A program made the translations under genes and the position numbers. From Oleispirillum sp963668495 (GTDB taxonomy: Bacteria > Pseudomonadota > Alphaproteobacteria > Rhodospirillales > Rhodospirillaceae): DNA of 64,000 nucleotides. Where the stretch lies: positions 2,604,001 to 2,668,000 of the forward strand of contig OY764545.1 of assembly GCA_963668495.1 (NCBI GenBank), in the 5' to 3' direction. The notes beneath the pieces are model-generated. The model worked only from the letters and a program-made list of their open reading frames with translations, ran no database searches and was not told where the DNA came from. Below are positions 1 to 9,775 of this stretch, one piece after another. Positions within the stretch are counted from its first letter, which is position 1, and each line of letters begins with the position of its first letter.

Positions 1-887
1 CTGGCAGCAAGCTTTTCCACCTTCGCCTGCAAGGCCGCTTGAATTTCTTCTTCTTCTTGTTGATGCTTACGGGCCTGTTCGGAATATGCCTCCAGCCTGT
101 CCCGGAAAACTGCAATGGCGGACATCATCATGCCCACTTCATCTTTTCGGTCTGTTGCCGGCACAGTACGGCATTGGCCGCCGTCAGCCAATTCCCGCAT
201 AATGTCAACTACAGATTGGATTGGTCGGGAAATCGATCTGGCCGCCAGATACGTCATCAGGAAGGCAAGCCCGACCACCACAAACGCGACCAGCAAAAAC
301 AATTGCAGGGTTTCCTGCTCTTCCTGCGCAGTAAGGCTTCTTAAATTTTTACGCGCCAATTCTTCATAGTTTTCCCATGCCGAAATGGACGTTTCAACAG
401 CCATAAACTGTGCCGACAAGACTTCGAAAGCCTTTCGACCCGCATCTGGATCTTCTGCCAAAGACGATAACACCCGACGAGCCGCCTTCGAATAATGCCG
501 GGCAGTCATACGTGCTTCTTCAATATAGGGGATTTCTGTATTGGCAATAAATTGGGCATCAAACTGCTCACGTGTCAGTTCGTCGATCTCGTTCAGTCTG
601 ATGACAACATCTCTATCTGTCCAACGTGTGGATTGACCCTCGGTTTCATCACTTAAAGAAAGCAAATAGCGAAACAAAATGGAGTCCGCTTCGGTTATGG
701 ACGCCCGAATACGGGAAAATACATACCCACGTTGAGAAAGAGCTTCAATTTGCTCTGAACGCAGTTGCTGTTTTTCTGAAATTACGCTGTATGACCAATA
801 GGCAGAAGCTGCAAACACCCCAACGATAAGCACGGAGGGCAATAGCAACTTGGTAACCAATGGCCAATCACGGAATTTAAGGACCAT
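1..887 (-). CDS. Membrane HAMP-domain sensor protein, C-terminus beyond window
   Basis: Reading the minus strand from the ATG at 887 gives an open frame that runs off the left edge, about 295 residues. It has a short cytoplasmic start, a transmembrane segment near residues 13-31, a helical periplasmic region of about 165 residues, a second transmembrane segment near 197-217, a HAMP domain (motif SRPIQSVVDIM) and then a Glu/Gln-rich coiled coil. This is the front half of a methyl-accepting chemotaxis protein, histidine kinase or GGDEF protein; the output domain lies outside the window, so these cannot be told apart. A weak CAGGG ribosome site precedes the ATG. It is divergent from the GGDEF-EAL gene with 284 bases between them, which could hold both promoters. 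Confidence 0.8.
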   Translation of the reverse strand, partial: MVLKFRDWPLVTKLLLPSVLIVGVFAASAYWSYSVISEKQQLRSEQIEALSQRGYVFSRIRASITEADSILFRYLLSLSDETEGQSTRWTDRDVVIRLNEIDELTREQFDAQFIANTEIPYIEEARMTARHYSKAARRVLSSLAEDPDAGRKAFEVLSAQFMAVETSISAWENYEELARKNLRSLTAQEEQETLQLFLLVAFVVVGLAFLMTYLAARSISRPIQSVVDIMRELADGGQCRTVPATDRKDEVGMMMSAIAVFRDRLEAYSEQARKHQQEEEEIQAALQAKVEKLAA

Positions 888-1171
888 CCCTGAGCAATCC
901 TGACATCGTTGACCTGACCTGTACGCAGGCAATGATTAAAGCGAACATCCCACACTGCAATTCCATTTACAAGAGTACGCTTTTTACAGCAAAAGAGCCA
1001 GAGTCGTTATGCCTTGAAACCAATCGTCGAATATTTTTCGGAAAAATTAAGACCACAGCGCAACCGGCAAATGATATAAGTGCCTATGCTACCTTTATGA
1101 AACAAGATGCTTTTTTACAGTCTCCGAAGACCTGCACAATTTGCTAAACTTGTATAAAATGGCACAATAGA

Positions 1172-3523
1172 TTGCAGAATTTGCTTTGGAAGGGATGGAA
1201 AGTCTTGGGGCCAATCACAAAAACGGGATTAAGTATCCGCACAAAACTGTGGCTGGCTTTCAGTTCCATAACGGCAACCACTTTGCTTGCCAGTTTTGTT
1301 GCCCTACACGGCTTTAACGTCGCCAGCACATCTATCCAATCATTTTCCACCAAAAGCATCCCGGTCATTCGCTCTCTTTCTCTTGTCGCAAAGCAAGGGC
1401 ATAAGCTGTTGGGCTCAATCCCCAACATGGTATTCGCCAAGTCACCAGAAACGCTGGAGGCGGCAATCATTCGGGTCGATACAGCCGAAGAAAACTTCCT
1501 GATCGCCCAACAAAATGTCCAAGATATTGTGGATATGTACGGGCAGGTTCCCCGCCAAGTTCAGATCAACCATCTGACCGCCAGAATTGCCGCCCACCTG
1601 CAAATTATTCAATCTGCGCTGATCTATCGCCAATCCATGCGCGATAAAGGCATGCTTTTGCTCCAGCAGCTGCGGACCAACCAGCAACTCCGTGCAAACA
1701 TTGATGGACAATCCGCCGCAGACTTTGCAGAGCAGATGTTTCGCACCCCGCTGGACAGAATTGGCGAAATGGATGCCATGCTTGACGCTGCTTTCGTCGG
1801 GGACGGTACCGGAGTTAAAGCCAGACTTGTTCATATTCGCGGCCTTCGTCATGCGGAACTGACCGCGACGAACCTTGCCAATCGGCAACTGGAACGAATC
1901 AGAGTTCTAGGCGGATTTCTGGATGTGGAAATCGACCGCCAGTTAGCCTATTGGCAAAGGTATGTGGATAATGAGTACGATGTTGTTAACGCAAGCCTGA
2001 ACCTGAACCGCCTGTATCTGATCCTTGCCTGTGCGGCTTCGGTCATCGGGGCTTTTGGCATTGGCTGGTTTTATCTGGGCCGAAGCATCGTTCAGCGTTT
2101 GGAACGCATTGACACCAGCATGCGTGCCGTTAGCAACCGCGAATACGACACCCCAATCCCAGACAGCGGCTCTGACGAAATCGCCCGCATGGGGGCATCG
2201 CTGGCAATCTTCCGCGACGCGATGGAGCGCGTGGACTACCTTGCCCACCACGACGCCCTGACCGGCTTTCTCAACCGCCATGGTTTTTCCATACAAGGGC
2301 AAAACCTGATTGATAACCATGACAATGGCTGCCTGATTTACCTTAACCTTCAGGCATTTAAGGAAGTGAATGATACCTTCGGTCACGAAGTTGGTGATCG
2401 CATTTTGGTGGCAACATCGGAATGCATTGCGCAGGTAACACTGCCCAACGCAGTATTGGCGCGGTTGGGCGGGGATGATTTTGCTATGTTAATTCCCGAA
2501 ATAACTTTGCCCGATGCACTGAAACATGCGCGCACCATACAATCCGCCCTGCGCCAGATCACTGTGGATGGTGCCACGGTTTCGGACCTATACGCGGCAT
2601 TTGGCATTGCTGAATTCCCTTTGCATGGCTCATCAACAAAAAGCCTGATGCAACGTGCCGACATGGCAATGAACGTTGCCCGTACGGCACATATTGCCAC
2701 CATACGCACTTATGAAGAATCCCTTGGACAAGCGGCTGAATACCGCAAAATTTTAAGATCAGAATTGCATCAAGCCCTTAAAGACAATCAGTTTTTCCTG
2801 CATTATCAGCCACAAGTTGACATCATGAAACGCTGTATCGTCGGGGCAGAGGCCTTGATCCGCTGGGCACATCCGACGCGTGGCTTGATTTCTCCTGCTG
2901 ACTTTATCCCGATTGCGGAACGTTCAGGCTTCATCCGCGAGTTGGGCCATTGGGTCCTGCATGAAGCCTGTCATCAATTAAAAAAATGGCAGGACAAGGG
3001 CCTGCAAATCAACATGGCAGTCAACGTATCAGCCTTGCAAATCCTTGATCCGAAGGTGGTGCAACATATAGAGGAAGCCTTGACATCTTCGGGCGTATCT
3101 CCGCATCAGCTTGAAATCGAAATCACGGAAAGCATTTTCCTGCGCGAGGAAGAAGGCGTAATGGATCGGTTGCAGGAGTTACGAGACGCCGGGCTTGAAA
3201 TGGCACTTGATGATTTTGGTACCGGGTATTCATCCCTTAGCTACCTAAAACGGCTGCCGGTTTCGACACTAAAAATTGACCAATCATTTGTGCGGGAAAT
3301 GTTCGTCGGCAATGACGACACGCGGATTACATCTGCCATTATCCAGATGGCGCACAGCCTAAACCTGAAGGTCGTTGCCGAGGGCATTGAAAGTGAACGT
3401 CAGCTTGAATTCTTCAAAAACGCCGGATGCGATATCGGTCAAGGGTTCCTATTCTCCCGCCCGCTCGGTGCCGATGATTTTGAGGCCTTTTATGCCATGA
3501 ACAACTGTCACAAAGGGGCCTAA
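1172..3523 (+). CDS. TorS-like sensor GGDEF-EAL membrane protein (c-di-GMP turnover)
   Basis: A 783-residue inner-membrane signalling protein. TM1 lies near residues 27-50, followed by a long helical periplasmic sensor region resembling TorS-type sensors, TM2 near 280-300, HAMP, a GGDEF domain and an EAL domain. The GGDEF signature reads GGDDF (residues 433-437), a one-residue variant, so cyclase activity is doubtful. The EAL signature is intact (EALIRW from 560), with the downstream DDFGTGYSS and AEGIES motifs, so c-di-GMP phosphodiesterase activity is likely. The start is a TTG at 1172; a second in-frame TTG at 1205 is possible, and neither has a clear ribosome site. Its stop is 2 bases before the BMP-family binding-protein gene, implying co-translation and a shared signalling role. 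Confidence 0.85.
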   Translation: MQNLLWKGWKVLGPITKTGLSIRTKLWLAFSSITATTLLASFVALHGFNVASTSIQSFSTKSIPVIRSLSLVAKQGHKLLGSIPNMVFAKSPETLEAAIIRVDTAEENFLIAQQNVQDIVDMYGQVPRQVQINHLTARIAAHLQIIQSALIYRQSMRDKGMLLLQQLRTNQQLRANIDGQSAADFAEQMFRTPLDRIGEMDAMLDAAFVGDGTGVKARLVHIRGLRHAELTATNLANRQLERIRVLGGFLDVEIDRQLAYWQRYVDNEYDVVNASLNLNRLYLILACAASVIGAFGIGWFYLGRSIVQRLERIDTSMRAVSNREYDTPIPDSGSDEIARMGASLAIFRDAMERVDYLAHHDALTGFLNRHGFSIQGQNLIDNHDNGCLIYLNLQAFKEVNDTFGHEVGDRILVATSECIAQVTLPNAVLARLGGDDFAMLIPEITLPDALKHARTIQSALRQITVDGATVSDLYAAFGIAEFPLHGSSTKSLMQRADMAMNVARTAHIATIRTYEESLGQAAEYRKILRSELHQALKDNQFFLHYQPQVDIMKRCIVGAEALIRWAHPTRGLISPADFIPIAERSGFIRELGHWVLHEACHQLKKWQDKGLQINMAVNVSALQILDPKVVQHIEEALTSSGVSPHQLEIEITESIFLREEEGVMDRLQELRDAGLEMALDDFGTGYSSLSYLKRLPVSTLKIDQSFVREMFVGNDDTRITSAIIQMAHSLNLKVVAEGIESERQLEFFKNAGCDIGQGFLFSRPLGADDFEAFYAMNNCHKGA

Positions 3524-3525
3524 AA

Positions 3526-4542
3526 ATGTGGTATCGCCATTTGCTTTGCCTGTTTGGGGTTCTGGTACTGGTTTGGGGTAGCCCGGTAAAAGCCCAAGCA
3601 CCGGAACTGAAAATCGCGCTGGTTTACAGCATTGGCTATAAACTCGATAAATCGTTTAATGAGTCGGCTTATCATGCCGTTATCGATATGCGCAGCAGCG
3701 GTTATGACATTCAGGAATTCGCACCACGCAACATAAGCGAAAGTCGAACCATGCTGGAAAGGGCAGCCAAAACCGCCGCCCATGTCATTGCCATCGGCTT
3801 TACCCATACGGAAAATCTGAAGGCTATCGCGCCAAAGTACCCGCATACTTATTTCACCTTGATCGACAGCACGGTTCACGCACCGAATGTGCAGTCCATT
3901 GTCTTTCGCACAGAAGAAGGTGCGTTCCTTGCGGGTGTCGCTGCCGCGACTTCATCTCGTGACAAGACAATCGGCTTTGTCGGCGGCATGTATTCGGAAC
4001 TTATTCGAACCTTTCAGGCAGGGTATGAACAGGGGGCACGCTATGCGGACCCTGACATCAACATTATCAGCCACTACATCGGCAACGACATTCATGCTTT
4101 TTCCAACCCCATGAGTGGTTATCTGGTTGCCATGGATGAAATTGACAAAGGTGCAGATGTTTTGTTTGCTGCTGCCGGCAGCTCTGGCCTTGGGGTTTAT
4201 CAGGCAGCGGACGAAACAATAAATTATGCCATTGGCGTTGATTCTGATCAGAATTATCTGTTCCCCACGGCGATGTTGACATCACTGGTTAAAGACGTCG
4301 GGCGCGTTGTCACCGAAACCATCGACCGAATTGCCAAGGGAAAATGGTCTCCCTCTTCCTCTAGTTTTGGCTTACGGGAAGGTGCGTTTCATCTTTCCAT
4401 TAATGAATACAATCGCTTGCTTTTGTCAAAAGAAGCCGTTGCCGCCATCAAAAACGCGCAAGAAGAAATAATCGCCGAACGGATTACCATCCACCCGCAT
4501 AAGGTCGGGGCCGCACCGGTGGGAGTGCCCAGCCTACACTAA
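3526..4542 (+). CDS. BMP-family (Med/PnrA-like) periplasmic binding protein
   Basis: A 338-residue exported protein with a signal peptide ending near the AQA motif (about residue 25). The body matches the basic membrane protein fold, a type I periplasmic binding protein used by purine-nucleoside and related ABC importers: DKSFNESAYHAV near the N-terminus, then GFTHTENLKAIA, FLAGVAAA, IGFVGGM and GVDSDQNY. No ABC ATPase or permease gene is adjacent. Instead it directly follows a sensor GGDEF-EAL gene with a 2-base gap, and a kinase gene follows. That suggests it is a ligand receptor for the sensor rather than, or as well as, a transport component. It has no lipobox cysteine, so it should be a soluble periplasmic protein. 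Confidence 0.85.
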   Translation: MWYRHLLCLFGVLVLVWGSPVKAQAPELKIALVYSIGYKLDKSFNESAYHAVIDMRSSGYDIQEFAPRNISESRTMLERAAKTAAHVIAIGFTHTENLKAIAPKYPHTYFTLIDSTVHAPNVQSIVFRTEEGAFLAGVAAATSSRDKTIGFVGGMYSELIRTFQAGYEQGARYADPDINIISHYIGNDIHAFSNPMSGYLVAMDEIDKGADVLFAAAGSSGLGVYQAADETINYAIGVDSDQNYLFPTAMLTSLVKDVGRVVTETIDRIAKGKWSPSSSSFGLREGAFHLSINEYNRLLLSKEAVAAIKNAQEEIIAERITIHPHKVGAAPVGVPSLH

Positions 4543-4559
4543 ACGTCGAGGAAAGCACT

Positions 4560-5825
4560 ATGACGGCACATCATCAAATGCCCATATTGCAGTCCATGTT
4601 CGGGGCCGCCATCACAGCCGCATCTGCTGAAACCTGTTTGCCGCCACATCTGCCCAACACCAAACATTCCGGCAAAACTCTTGTCCTTGGCGCGGGCAAA
4701 GCCGCCGGAGCCATGGCGCAGGCTTTGGAAAACTCATGGCAACATGGCCCATTAGGCGGCATGGTCATCACCCGGTATGGACATGGGTGCCAGACTTCTT
4801 TGATCCCGATTATCGAAGCTGCGCACCCAATCCCCGACGCTGCAAGTGAAGCCGCAGCACGTTCCGCCCTGCAACAAGCCACAGCCCTGACTGAAAACGA
4901 CCTGCTTATCTTTTTGTTGTCCGGTGGTGCTTCGTCTCTTTTGGCCTTGCCCGCCCCCGGCTTATCCCTTGACGACAAACGTTCCGTAACATCTTACCTG
5001 TTGCGGTGCGGTGCAGATATTCACGAAATCAACTGTGTCCGCAAACATTTGTCTGCAATCAAGGGCGGTCGCCTTACCGCCGCTGCATTTCCTGCGCAGG
5101 TTATAACCCTTGCAATTTCGGATGTGGTTGGCGACGACCCGGCGACGATTGGGTCCGGTCCTACTGTGGCTGATCCGACCACAGTGGCCCAAGCCTTAAA
5201 AATTATTGCCAAATACAAAATTCCCCTTCCCGCAAATGTGGCGCAACACTTAAGCAGCGAGGATGCAAAAAGCCCCGGAAGAACCGATAACAGGCTACGC
5301 CACAATCCTTACACACTGATCGCAACTGCCGACACCGCACTGGCTGCCGCGGAACAGGTTGCCACTGCCGCCGGGTATCGGGTTTTAAACCTTGGCGGAG
5401 CTGTTAATGGTGCCGCCCGCGCCGTCGCCCGCAATCACGCAGACATGGCATTAAGCGCCTTGGATAAAGGGGAAAAGCTCTGCATTTTATCCGGTGGGGA
5501 AACAACTGTGGACGTCAAAGGCAGCGGACGCGGAGGGCGTAACAGTACCTACCTTCTGGCCTTGGCAATTGCTCTTGCCGGAGCCCCCGGTATTTCTGCA
5601 ATGGCCTGTGACACGGATGGTATCGACGGCAGTGAAGACAATGCCGGGGCATGGATTTCGCCAGACACGTGGCAAGCTGTCCATAATCTACGGCTGGATG
5701 CACGGGACTATTTAAATCGAGATGATGCCTACAGCTTTTTTGAAAAATTGGGGCAACTGATCGTGACCGGACCGACACGCACCAACGTCAACGATTTTCG
5801 GGCAATTCTGATTGACCCAACTTAG
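4560..5825 (+). CDS. ttuD: Glycerate 2-kinase, MOFRL/GckA-TtuD family
   Basis: A 421-residue cytoplasmic kinase of the DUF4147-MOFRL family, which phosphorylates D-glycerate to 2-phosphoglycerate in the serine, glyoxylate and tartrate pathways. Visible family signatures are LVLGAGKAAGAMA near residue 42, the LLSGGASSLLALP loop near 120, CVRKHLSAIKGGRL near 160, SDVVGDDPATIGSGPT near 190, and a C-terminal MOFRL part with CILSGGETTVDVKGSGRGGRN and CDTDGIDGSEDNAGA. Length is normal. It lies 17 bases after the BMP-family gene on the same strand, so it is probably the third gene of that transcription unit. Substrate preference within the family (glycerate versus hydroxypyruvate-related acids) cannot be read from sequence. 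Confidence 0.88.
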   Translation: MTAHHQMPILQSMFGAAITAASAETCLPPHLPNTKHSGKTLVLGAGKAAGAMAQALENSWQHGPLGGMVITRYGHGCQTSLIPIIEAAHPIPDAASEAAARSALQQATALTENDLLIFLLSGGASSLLALPAPGLSLDDKRSVTSYLLRCGADIHEINCVRKHLSAIKGGRLTAAAFPAQVITLAISDVVGDDPATIGSGPTVADPTTVAQALKIIAKYKIPLPANVAQHLSSEDAKSPGRTDNRLRHNPYTLIATADTALAAAEQVATAAGYRVLNLGGAVNGAARAVARNHADMALSALDKGEKLCILSGGETTVDVKGSGRGGRNSTYLLALAIALAGAPGISAMACDTDGIDGSEDNAGAWISPDTWQAVHNLRLDARDYLNRDDAYSFFEKLGQLIVTGPTRTNVNDFRAILIDPT

Positions 5826-5911
5826 CCCTTGCTCTTGATTGCCCCTCCCCCTACTTTCCTGATCAACAGACTAAAGGTTTGGCTTCGGCTACGTTCATAA
5901 AGGTTTATGTA

Positions 5912-6499
5912 ATGACTGAATTGCGTTCCGTATGTGTTTTTTGTGGTTCCAGCTTTGGTAACGATCCAATTTACAAGCAAGCCGCCCAAGAACTCGGCAC
6001 CGCCTTGGCGAAAGCAGGATTACAATTGATCTATGGCGGTGGCAACGTGGGGCTGATGGGCACGGTTGCCGATGCCGTCATGGAGGCAGGTGGCAGCGTT
6101 ATTGGCGTCATCCCCAAATTTCTATTGGAACGCGAAGTCGGACACCGCAATCTGACCGAACTGCATATCGTGGAAACCATGCACGAACGCAAAGCCAAAA
6201 TGGCAAGCCTATCGGATGCCTTCGCCATCATGCCCGGTGGCATTGGCACCCTTGAGGAAATGTTCGAAATCTGGACGTGGAGCCAACTGCACCTTCATAA
6301 CAAGCCGTGCGCCCTGCTCAATACTGCCGGGTATTACGACCAACTGAACGGCTTCCTTGATCACATGCTCAGTCAGGATTTCCTGAAGCCTGAAGCCCGC
6401 TGCATGATGATGGTTGCCAACACGCCGGAAGTCCTGATCTCAGAACTTTGTAATGCACCAGATGGCGTGAATGGATGCCTTGGGATCGATCGCGCCTAA
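5912..6499 (+). CDS. LOG-family protein (cytokinin-riboside-monophosphate phosphoribohydrolase type)
   Basis: A 195-residue Rossmann-fold protein of the LOG/TIGR00730 family. The hallmark PGGxGTxxE motif is present as PGGIGTLEE (residues 108-116), together with VCVFCGSSFG at the start and the YGGGNVGLMG nucleotide loop near 41-50. Family members remove ribose phosphate from N6-modified AMP or AMP-like nucleotides. The open frame could begin upstream at a TTG (5879), but the ATG at 5912 is preceded by AAAGG at a good distance and gives the standard family N-terminus, so it is preferred. It stands alone, 86 bases after the glycerate kinase, and converges with the Sel1 gene. Confidence 0.9.
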   Translation: MTELRSVCVFCGSSFGNDPIYKQAAQELGTALAKAGLQLIYGGGNVGLMGTVADAVMEAGGSVIGVIPKFLLEREVGHRNLTELHIVETMHERKAKMASLSDAFAIMPGGIGTLEEMFEIWTWSQLHLHNKPCALLNTAGYYDQLNGFLDHMLSQDFLKPEARCMMMVANTPEVLISELCNAPDGVNGCLGIDRA

Positions 6500-6509
6500 T
6501 CTATTGACA

Positions 6510-7334
6510 TCATTTGCGTTCCGATTCCGGTTCTGGTCGGAACGCATGGGCTTCGGTCATGGCCTGTTGGATTTGCTCTGTGGTCAGGTCCTCATTCAAT
6601 TGCATTCGTAGATCCCGTGCCATCGGATCCCCGGCCCCTTCCGCCAAAACCGCCCACTTTGCAGCCTGAATCAGGTCTTTCGGCACGCCGCGCCCCAACG
6701 TATACAACCCCGCCATTTTTGCGTAGGCCCGAGGCTCCCCCTGATTTGCCGCCCGCTGCATCCACATGGCTGCATCGGCATCCTGTGGCGGCTCTGCCGC
6801 CATCAGCGCGACAGACAGAGCAAACTGTGCTTCAGCCATGCCTTGCTCCGCAGCTTTCAGAAACCAGATTTGTGCCTCTGTCCGGTTTTTGTCCGTTCCG
6901 GTGCCATCCCACATCACTTTACCAAGATTGTATTGCGCTGCGGCAACCCCTTGCTCTGCGGCTTTCCGATACCAATACACACCGCCGTTGGCGTCTTTGG
7001 CCCGACCAATGCCATGGTACATCATATAGCCAAGATTTAACTGCGCATCGGCATAGCCGGACTCTGCGGCCCGCGTGTACCAGCTGGCAGCCGCCGCCAA
7101 ATCAGGGGACGGCAATCCGACACCATCTTTTAACATGGTGCCGTACAAATACTGGGCCTTGGGATCACCTTGGCGCGCGGCATGGGACAATTCCCGCAAA
7201 GCCGTGGGGAAATTGCCATTTTGCAATGCGGCAACACCGTCTTGCGTCCCGGCAAATGCGGGGACTGCTGCACCTGACACCAGCCACACACACAGCCCCA
7301 TCATTGCCAGTCTCTGACCCCAACGCTTTGCCAT
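6510..7334 (-). CDS. Exported Sel1-repeat (TPR-like) protein
   Basis: A 274-residue protein with a signal peptide (hydrophobic stretch about residues 9-28, ending VPAFA). It is followed by at least five Sel1-like repeats with the typical pattern of A-x-x-x-G-x-x-x-A-Q followed by L-G-x-x-Y-x-x-G-x-G: GDPKAQYLYGTML, GYADAQLNLGYMM, GVAAAQYNLGKVM, GMAEAQFALSVAL and GEPRAYAKMAGLY. Sel1 arrays form solenoids that mediate protein contacts, often in envelope assembly or stress signalling; no specific partner can be named. The C-terminus is charged. It is transcribed toward the LOG gene and sits just upstream of the clpA terminator, so it should have its own promoter. Confidence 0.85.
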   Translation of the reverse strand: MAKRWGQRLAMMGLCVWLVSGAAVPAFAGTQDGVAALQNGNFPTALRELSHAARQGDPKAQYLYGTMLKDGVGLPSPDLAAAASWYTRAAESGYADAQLNLGYMMYHGIGRAKDANGGVYWYRKAAEQGVAAAQYNLGKVMWDGTGTDKNRTEAQIWFLKAAEQGMAEAQFALSVALMAAEPPQDADAAMWMQRAANQGEPRAYAKMAGLYTLGRGVPKDLIQAAKWAVLAEGAGDPMARDLRMQLNEDLTTEQIQQAMTEAHAFRPEPESERK

Positions 7335-7358
7335 TGCCTTAACTCCACAGTATTGCCG

Positions 7359-7390
7359 AAAAAAGGACCGGAAGTTGTGTTCCGGTCCTT
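7359..7390 (-). terminator. Rho-independent terminator of clpS-clpA
   Basis: A perfect 11-bp stem (7363-7373 with 7380-7390) around a 6-base loop. On the minus strand the stem is followed by six T (plus-strand A run 7359-7364). It sits 48 bases past the clpA stop codon and before the Sel1 gene start, so it insulates the two units. Confidence 0.85.
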
Positions 7391-7437
7391 ACTGTACTGG
7401 ATTGATCGCCATTCGTCAGGCGTGATTATTGATGACC

Positions 7438-9771
7438 TTATGCGGGCAACAGGTTCTTCCCCTGTCCTTCATCTGCTGATGGGTCTTTCTTGCCTTTGGG
7501 CGTGATCGGTCCATCTTCAGGATAGCTAAACGTCAGTTGACCATCCTGTACATCAATGCAGACCAATCCCCCTTGAGCCAAACGCCCGAACAACAGCTCC
7601 TCAGCCAGTGGTTTTTTCACATTCTGCTGGATAACCCGCGCCAAAGGCCGGGCTCCATACAGCGGGTCGAAACCCTTATCCGCCAGCCACCGCCGTGCTT
7701 CATCGGTCAATTCAATATGAACAGAGCGATCACTCAACTGGATTTCAAGCTGCATGATAAACTTGTCCACGACACGGGCCACGACCTCTGGCGGCAAATT
7801 GCCAAAGGCTATATTTGCATCCAGACGATTGCGGAACTCCGGCGTGAACAGCTTTTCAATCGCCGCAGTATCTTCGCCTTCGCGTTTGTCACGACCAAAG
7901 CCGATGGGAGCCTTCGCCATATCCGATGCCCCGGCATTGGTGGTCATAATCAGGATCGTATTGCGGAAATCCACGGATTTCCCGTTGTTGTCCGTCAGTC
8001 GCCCATGATCCATGACTTGCAACAGAACATTATAAATATCCGGGTGAGCCTTTTCGATTTCGTCCAGCAGCAACACACAGTGCGGGTTTTGATCCACCGC
8101 ATCCGTCAGCAAGCCGCCCTGATCAAAACCAACATAGCCCGGAGGCGCACCAATCAATCGCGCCACCGCATGACGTTCCATGTATTCGGACATGTCAAAC
8201 CGGATCAATTCGATACCAAGAATTTTGGACAACTGGCGCGCGACCTCGGTTTTGCCAACCCCGGTCGGGCCAGAGAACAGATAGTTACCGATGGGTTTAT
8301 CCGGGTCACGCAGCCCGGCTCGCCCAAGCTTGATGGCACTGGACAGTTCATCAATCGCCCGATCCTGCCCGAAGACCACAGTCTTCAAGTCTCGTTCCAA
8401 TGTCCGCAAAGATTCACGATCATCCTTGGACACGGCTTTCGGAGGGATACGTGCGATCTTGGCGACCACCGTTTCAATATCTGAAACCGAAACCGTGCGG
8501 CGACGTTTGCTCGGCGGCAACAACATCCGCGCGGCCCCGACTTCATCAATTACGTCGATGGCTTTATCCGGCAATTTCCGGTCAGAAATGTAACGGATAG
8601 ACAGATCAACCGCTGCTTCCAAAGCCGGCATGGTATAGCGAACGTCATGGAATTGCTCAAAGTGCGGTTTCAATCCCTTCAGGATTTTCACGGCATCATC
8701 TCGGGTCGGTTCTGCCACATCAATTTTCTGGAACCGTCGCACCAAGGCGCGATCTTTTTCAAACTGATTGCGGAATTCCTTGTACGTGGTCGAACCGATG
8801 CAGCGCAATTTCCCCGCTGCCAAAGCTGGTTTCAACAAATTGGATGCATCCATGGAGCCACCGGACGTAGCCCCCGCACCAATCAGCGTATGGATTTCAT
8901 CAATGAACAAAACCGCACCGGGATAGCTTTCCAGCTCTTTGATGACCTTTTTCAAACGATCTTCAAAATCGCCACGATAGCGAGTTCCGGCAAGCAACAC
9001 CCCCATATCAAGGGAGAATATGGTCGCATCCAGCAGGACTTCCGGCACGTCACCCTGAACAATACGCAGGGCCAACCCCTCCGCCAGCGCAGTTTTCCCG
9101 ACACCGGGATCACCCACATACAAGGGATTATTTTTGGAACGACGGCACAAAATCTGAATGGTGCGTTCAATTTCCGGGTCTCGCCCGATCAGCGGGTCAA
9201 TATCCCCGGCCAAAGCCTTCACATTCAGGTTCACACAATAAGCAATCAGGGATTCATACTTCGGGGCTTCATCGCCATCATCGTCAAGATCATCGGATTG
9301 ATCAGCACCACGCGGAACCCGTTCATCCTGCATTTCAGGATTTTTTGCGATCCCGTGGGAGATATAATTCACTGCATCCAGCCGGTTAACCTCGTGCATA
9401 TGCAGGAAATACACTGCGTGGCTTTCCCTTTCCGAGAACATCGCCACCAGAATATTTGCCCCAGTCACTTCTTCGCGACCCGATGATTGCACATGAATAA
9501 CAGCCCGCTGCACCACACGCTGAAAGCTGGATGTCGGTTTCGGGTCATTGGGCAAATCGGTAATCAGCCCATCCAGTTCCACGTCCATAAACGTGAGAAT
9601 ATCACTTCGTAGATCTTCCAGATCTACATCGCAGGCCTTAAGCACCGCCCCGGCATCATGATCATCGATCAAGGCAAGGAGCAAATGTTCCAACGTCGCG
9701 TATTCGTGACGACGGGCGGCAGCTTCCGTTAAAGCCCGATGCAGGCTTCGTTCCAGATTGCGCGACAGCAT
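7438..9771 (-). CDS. clpA: ATP-dependent Clp protease ATP-binding subunit ClpA
   Basis: A 777-residue Hsp100 unfoldase that feeds substrates to ClpP. The N-terminal Clp_N double repeat occupies about residues 1-145. The first AAA+ module has Walker A GDPGVGKT (220-227) and Walker B LFIDEIHT (from 288); the second has GPTGVGKT (501-508) and VLLLDEIEKAHP. The ClpP-docking IGF loop is at 623-625. Length is close to E. coli ClpA (758). The frame is open upstream, but the ATG at 9771 gives the standard MLSRNLERSL start and is preceded by AAGGAG located at the end of clpS. It is therefore translated in tandem with clpS (4-base gap). A strong terminator follows. Confidence 0.96.
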   Translation of the reverse strand: MLSRNLERSLHRALTEAAARRHEYATLEHLLLALIDDHDAGAVLKACDVDLEDLRSDILTFMDVELDGLITDLPNDPKPTSSFQRVVQRAVIHVQSSGREEVTGANILVAMFSERESHAVYFLHMHEVNRLDAVNYISHGIAKNPEMQDERVPRGADQSDDLDDDGDEAPKYESLIAYCVNLNVKALAGDIDPLIGRDPEIERTIQILCRRSKNNPLYVGDPGVGKTALAEGLALRIVQGDVPEVLLDATIFSLDMGVLLAGTRYRGDFEDRLKKVIKELESYPGAVLFIDEIHTLIGAGATSGGSMDASNLLKPALAAGKLRCIGSTTYKEFRNQFEKDRALVRRFQKIDVAEPTRDDAVKILKGLKPHFEQFHDVRYTMPALEAAVDLSIRYISDRKLPDKAIDVIDEVGAARMLLPPSKRRRTVSVSDIETVVAKIARIPPKAVSKDDRESLRTLERDLKTVVFGQDRAIDELSSAIKLGRAGLRDPDKPIGNYLFSGPTGVGKTEVARQLSKILGIELIRFDMSEYMERHAVARLIGAPPGYVGFDQGGLLTDAVDQNPHCVLLLDEIEKAHPDIYNVLLQVMDHGRLTDNNGKSVDFRNTILIMTTNAGASDMAKAPIGFGRDKREGEDTAAIEKLFTPEFRNRLDANIAFGNLPPEVVARVVDKFIMQLEIQLSDRSVHIELTDEARRWLADKGFDPLYGARPLARVIQQNVKKPLAEELLFGRLAQGGLVCIDVQDGQLTFSYPEDGPITPKGKKDPSADEGQGKNLLPA

Positions 9772-9775
9772 GGCT

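Noticed and set aside
7537..9486. Two long open frames (315 and 279 codons) opposite clpA
   Set aside because: Shadows of the clpA coding strand; the translations lack any domain.
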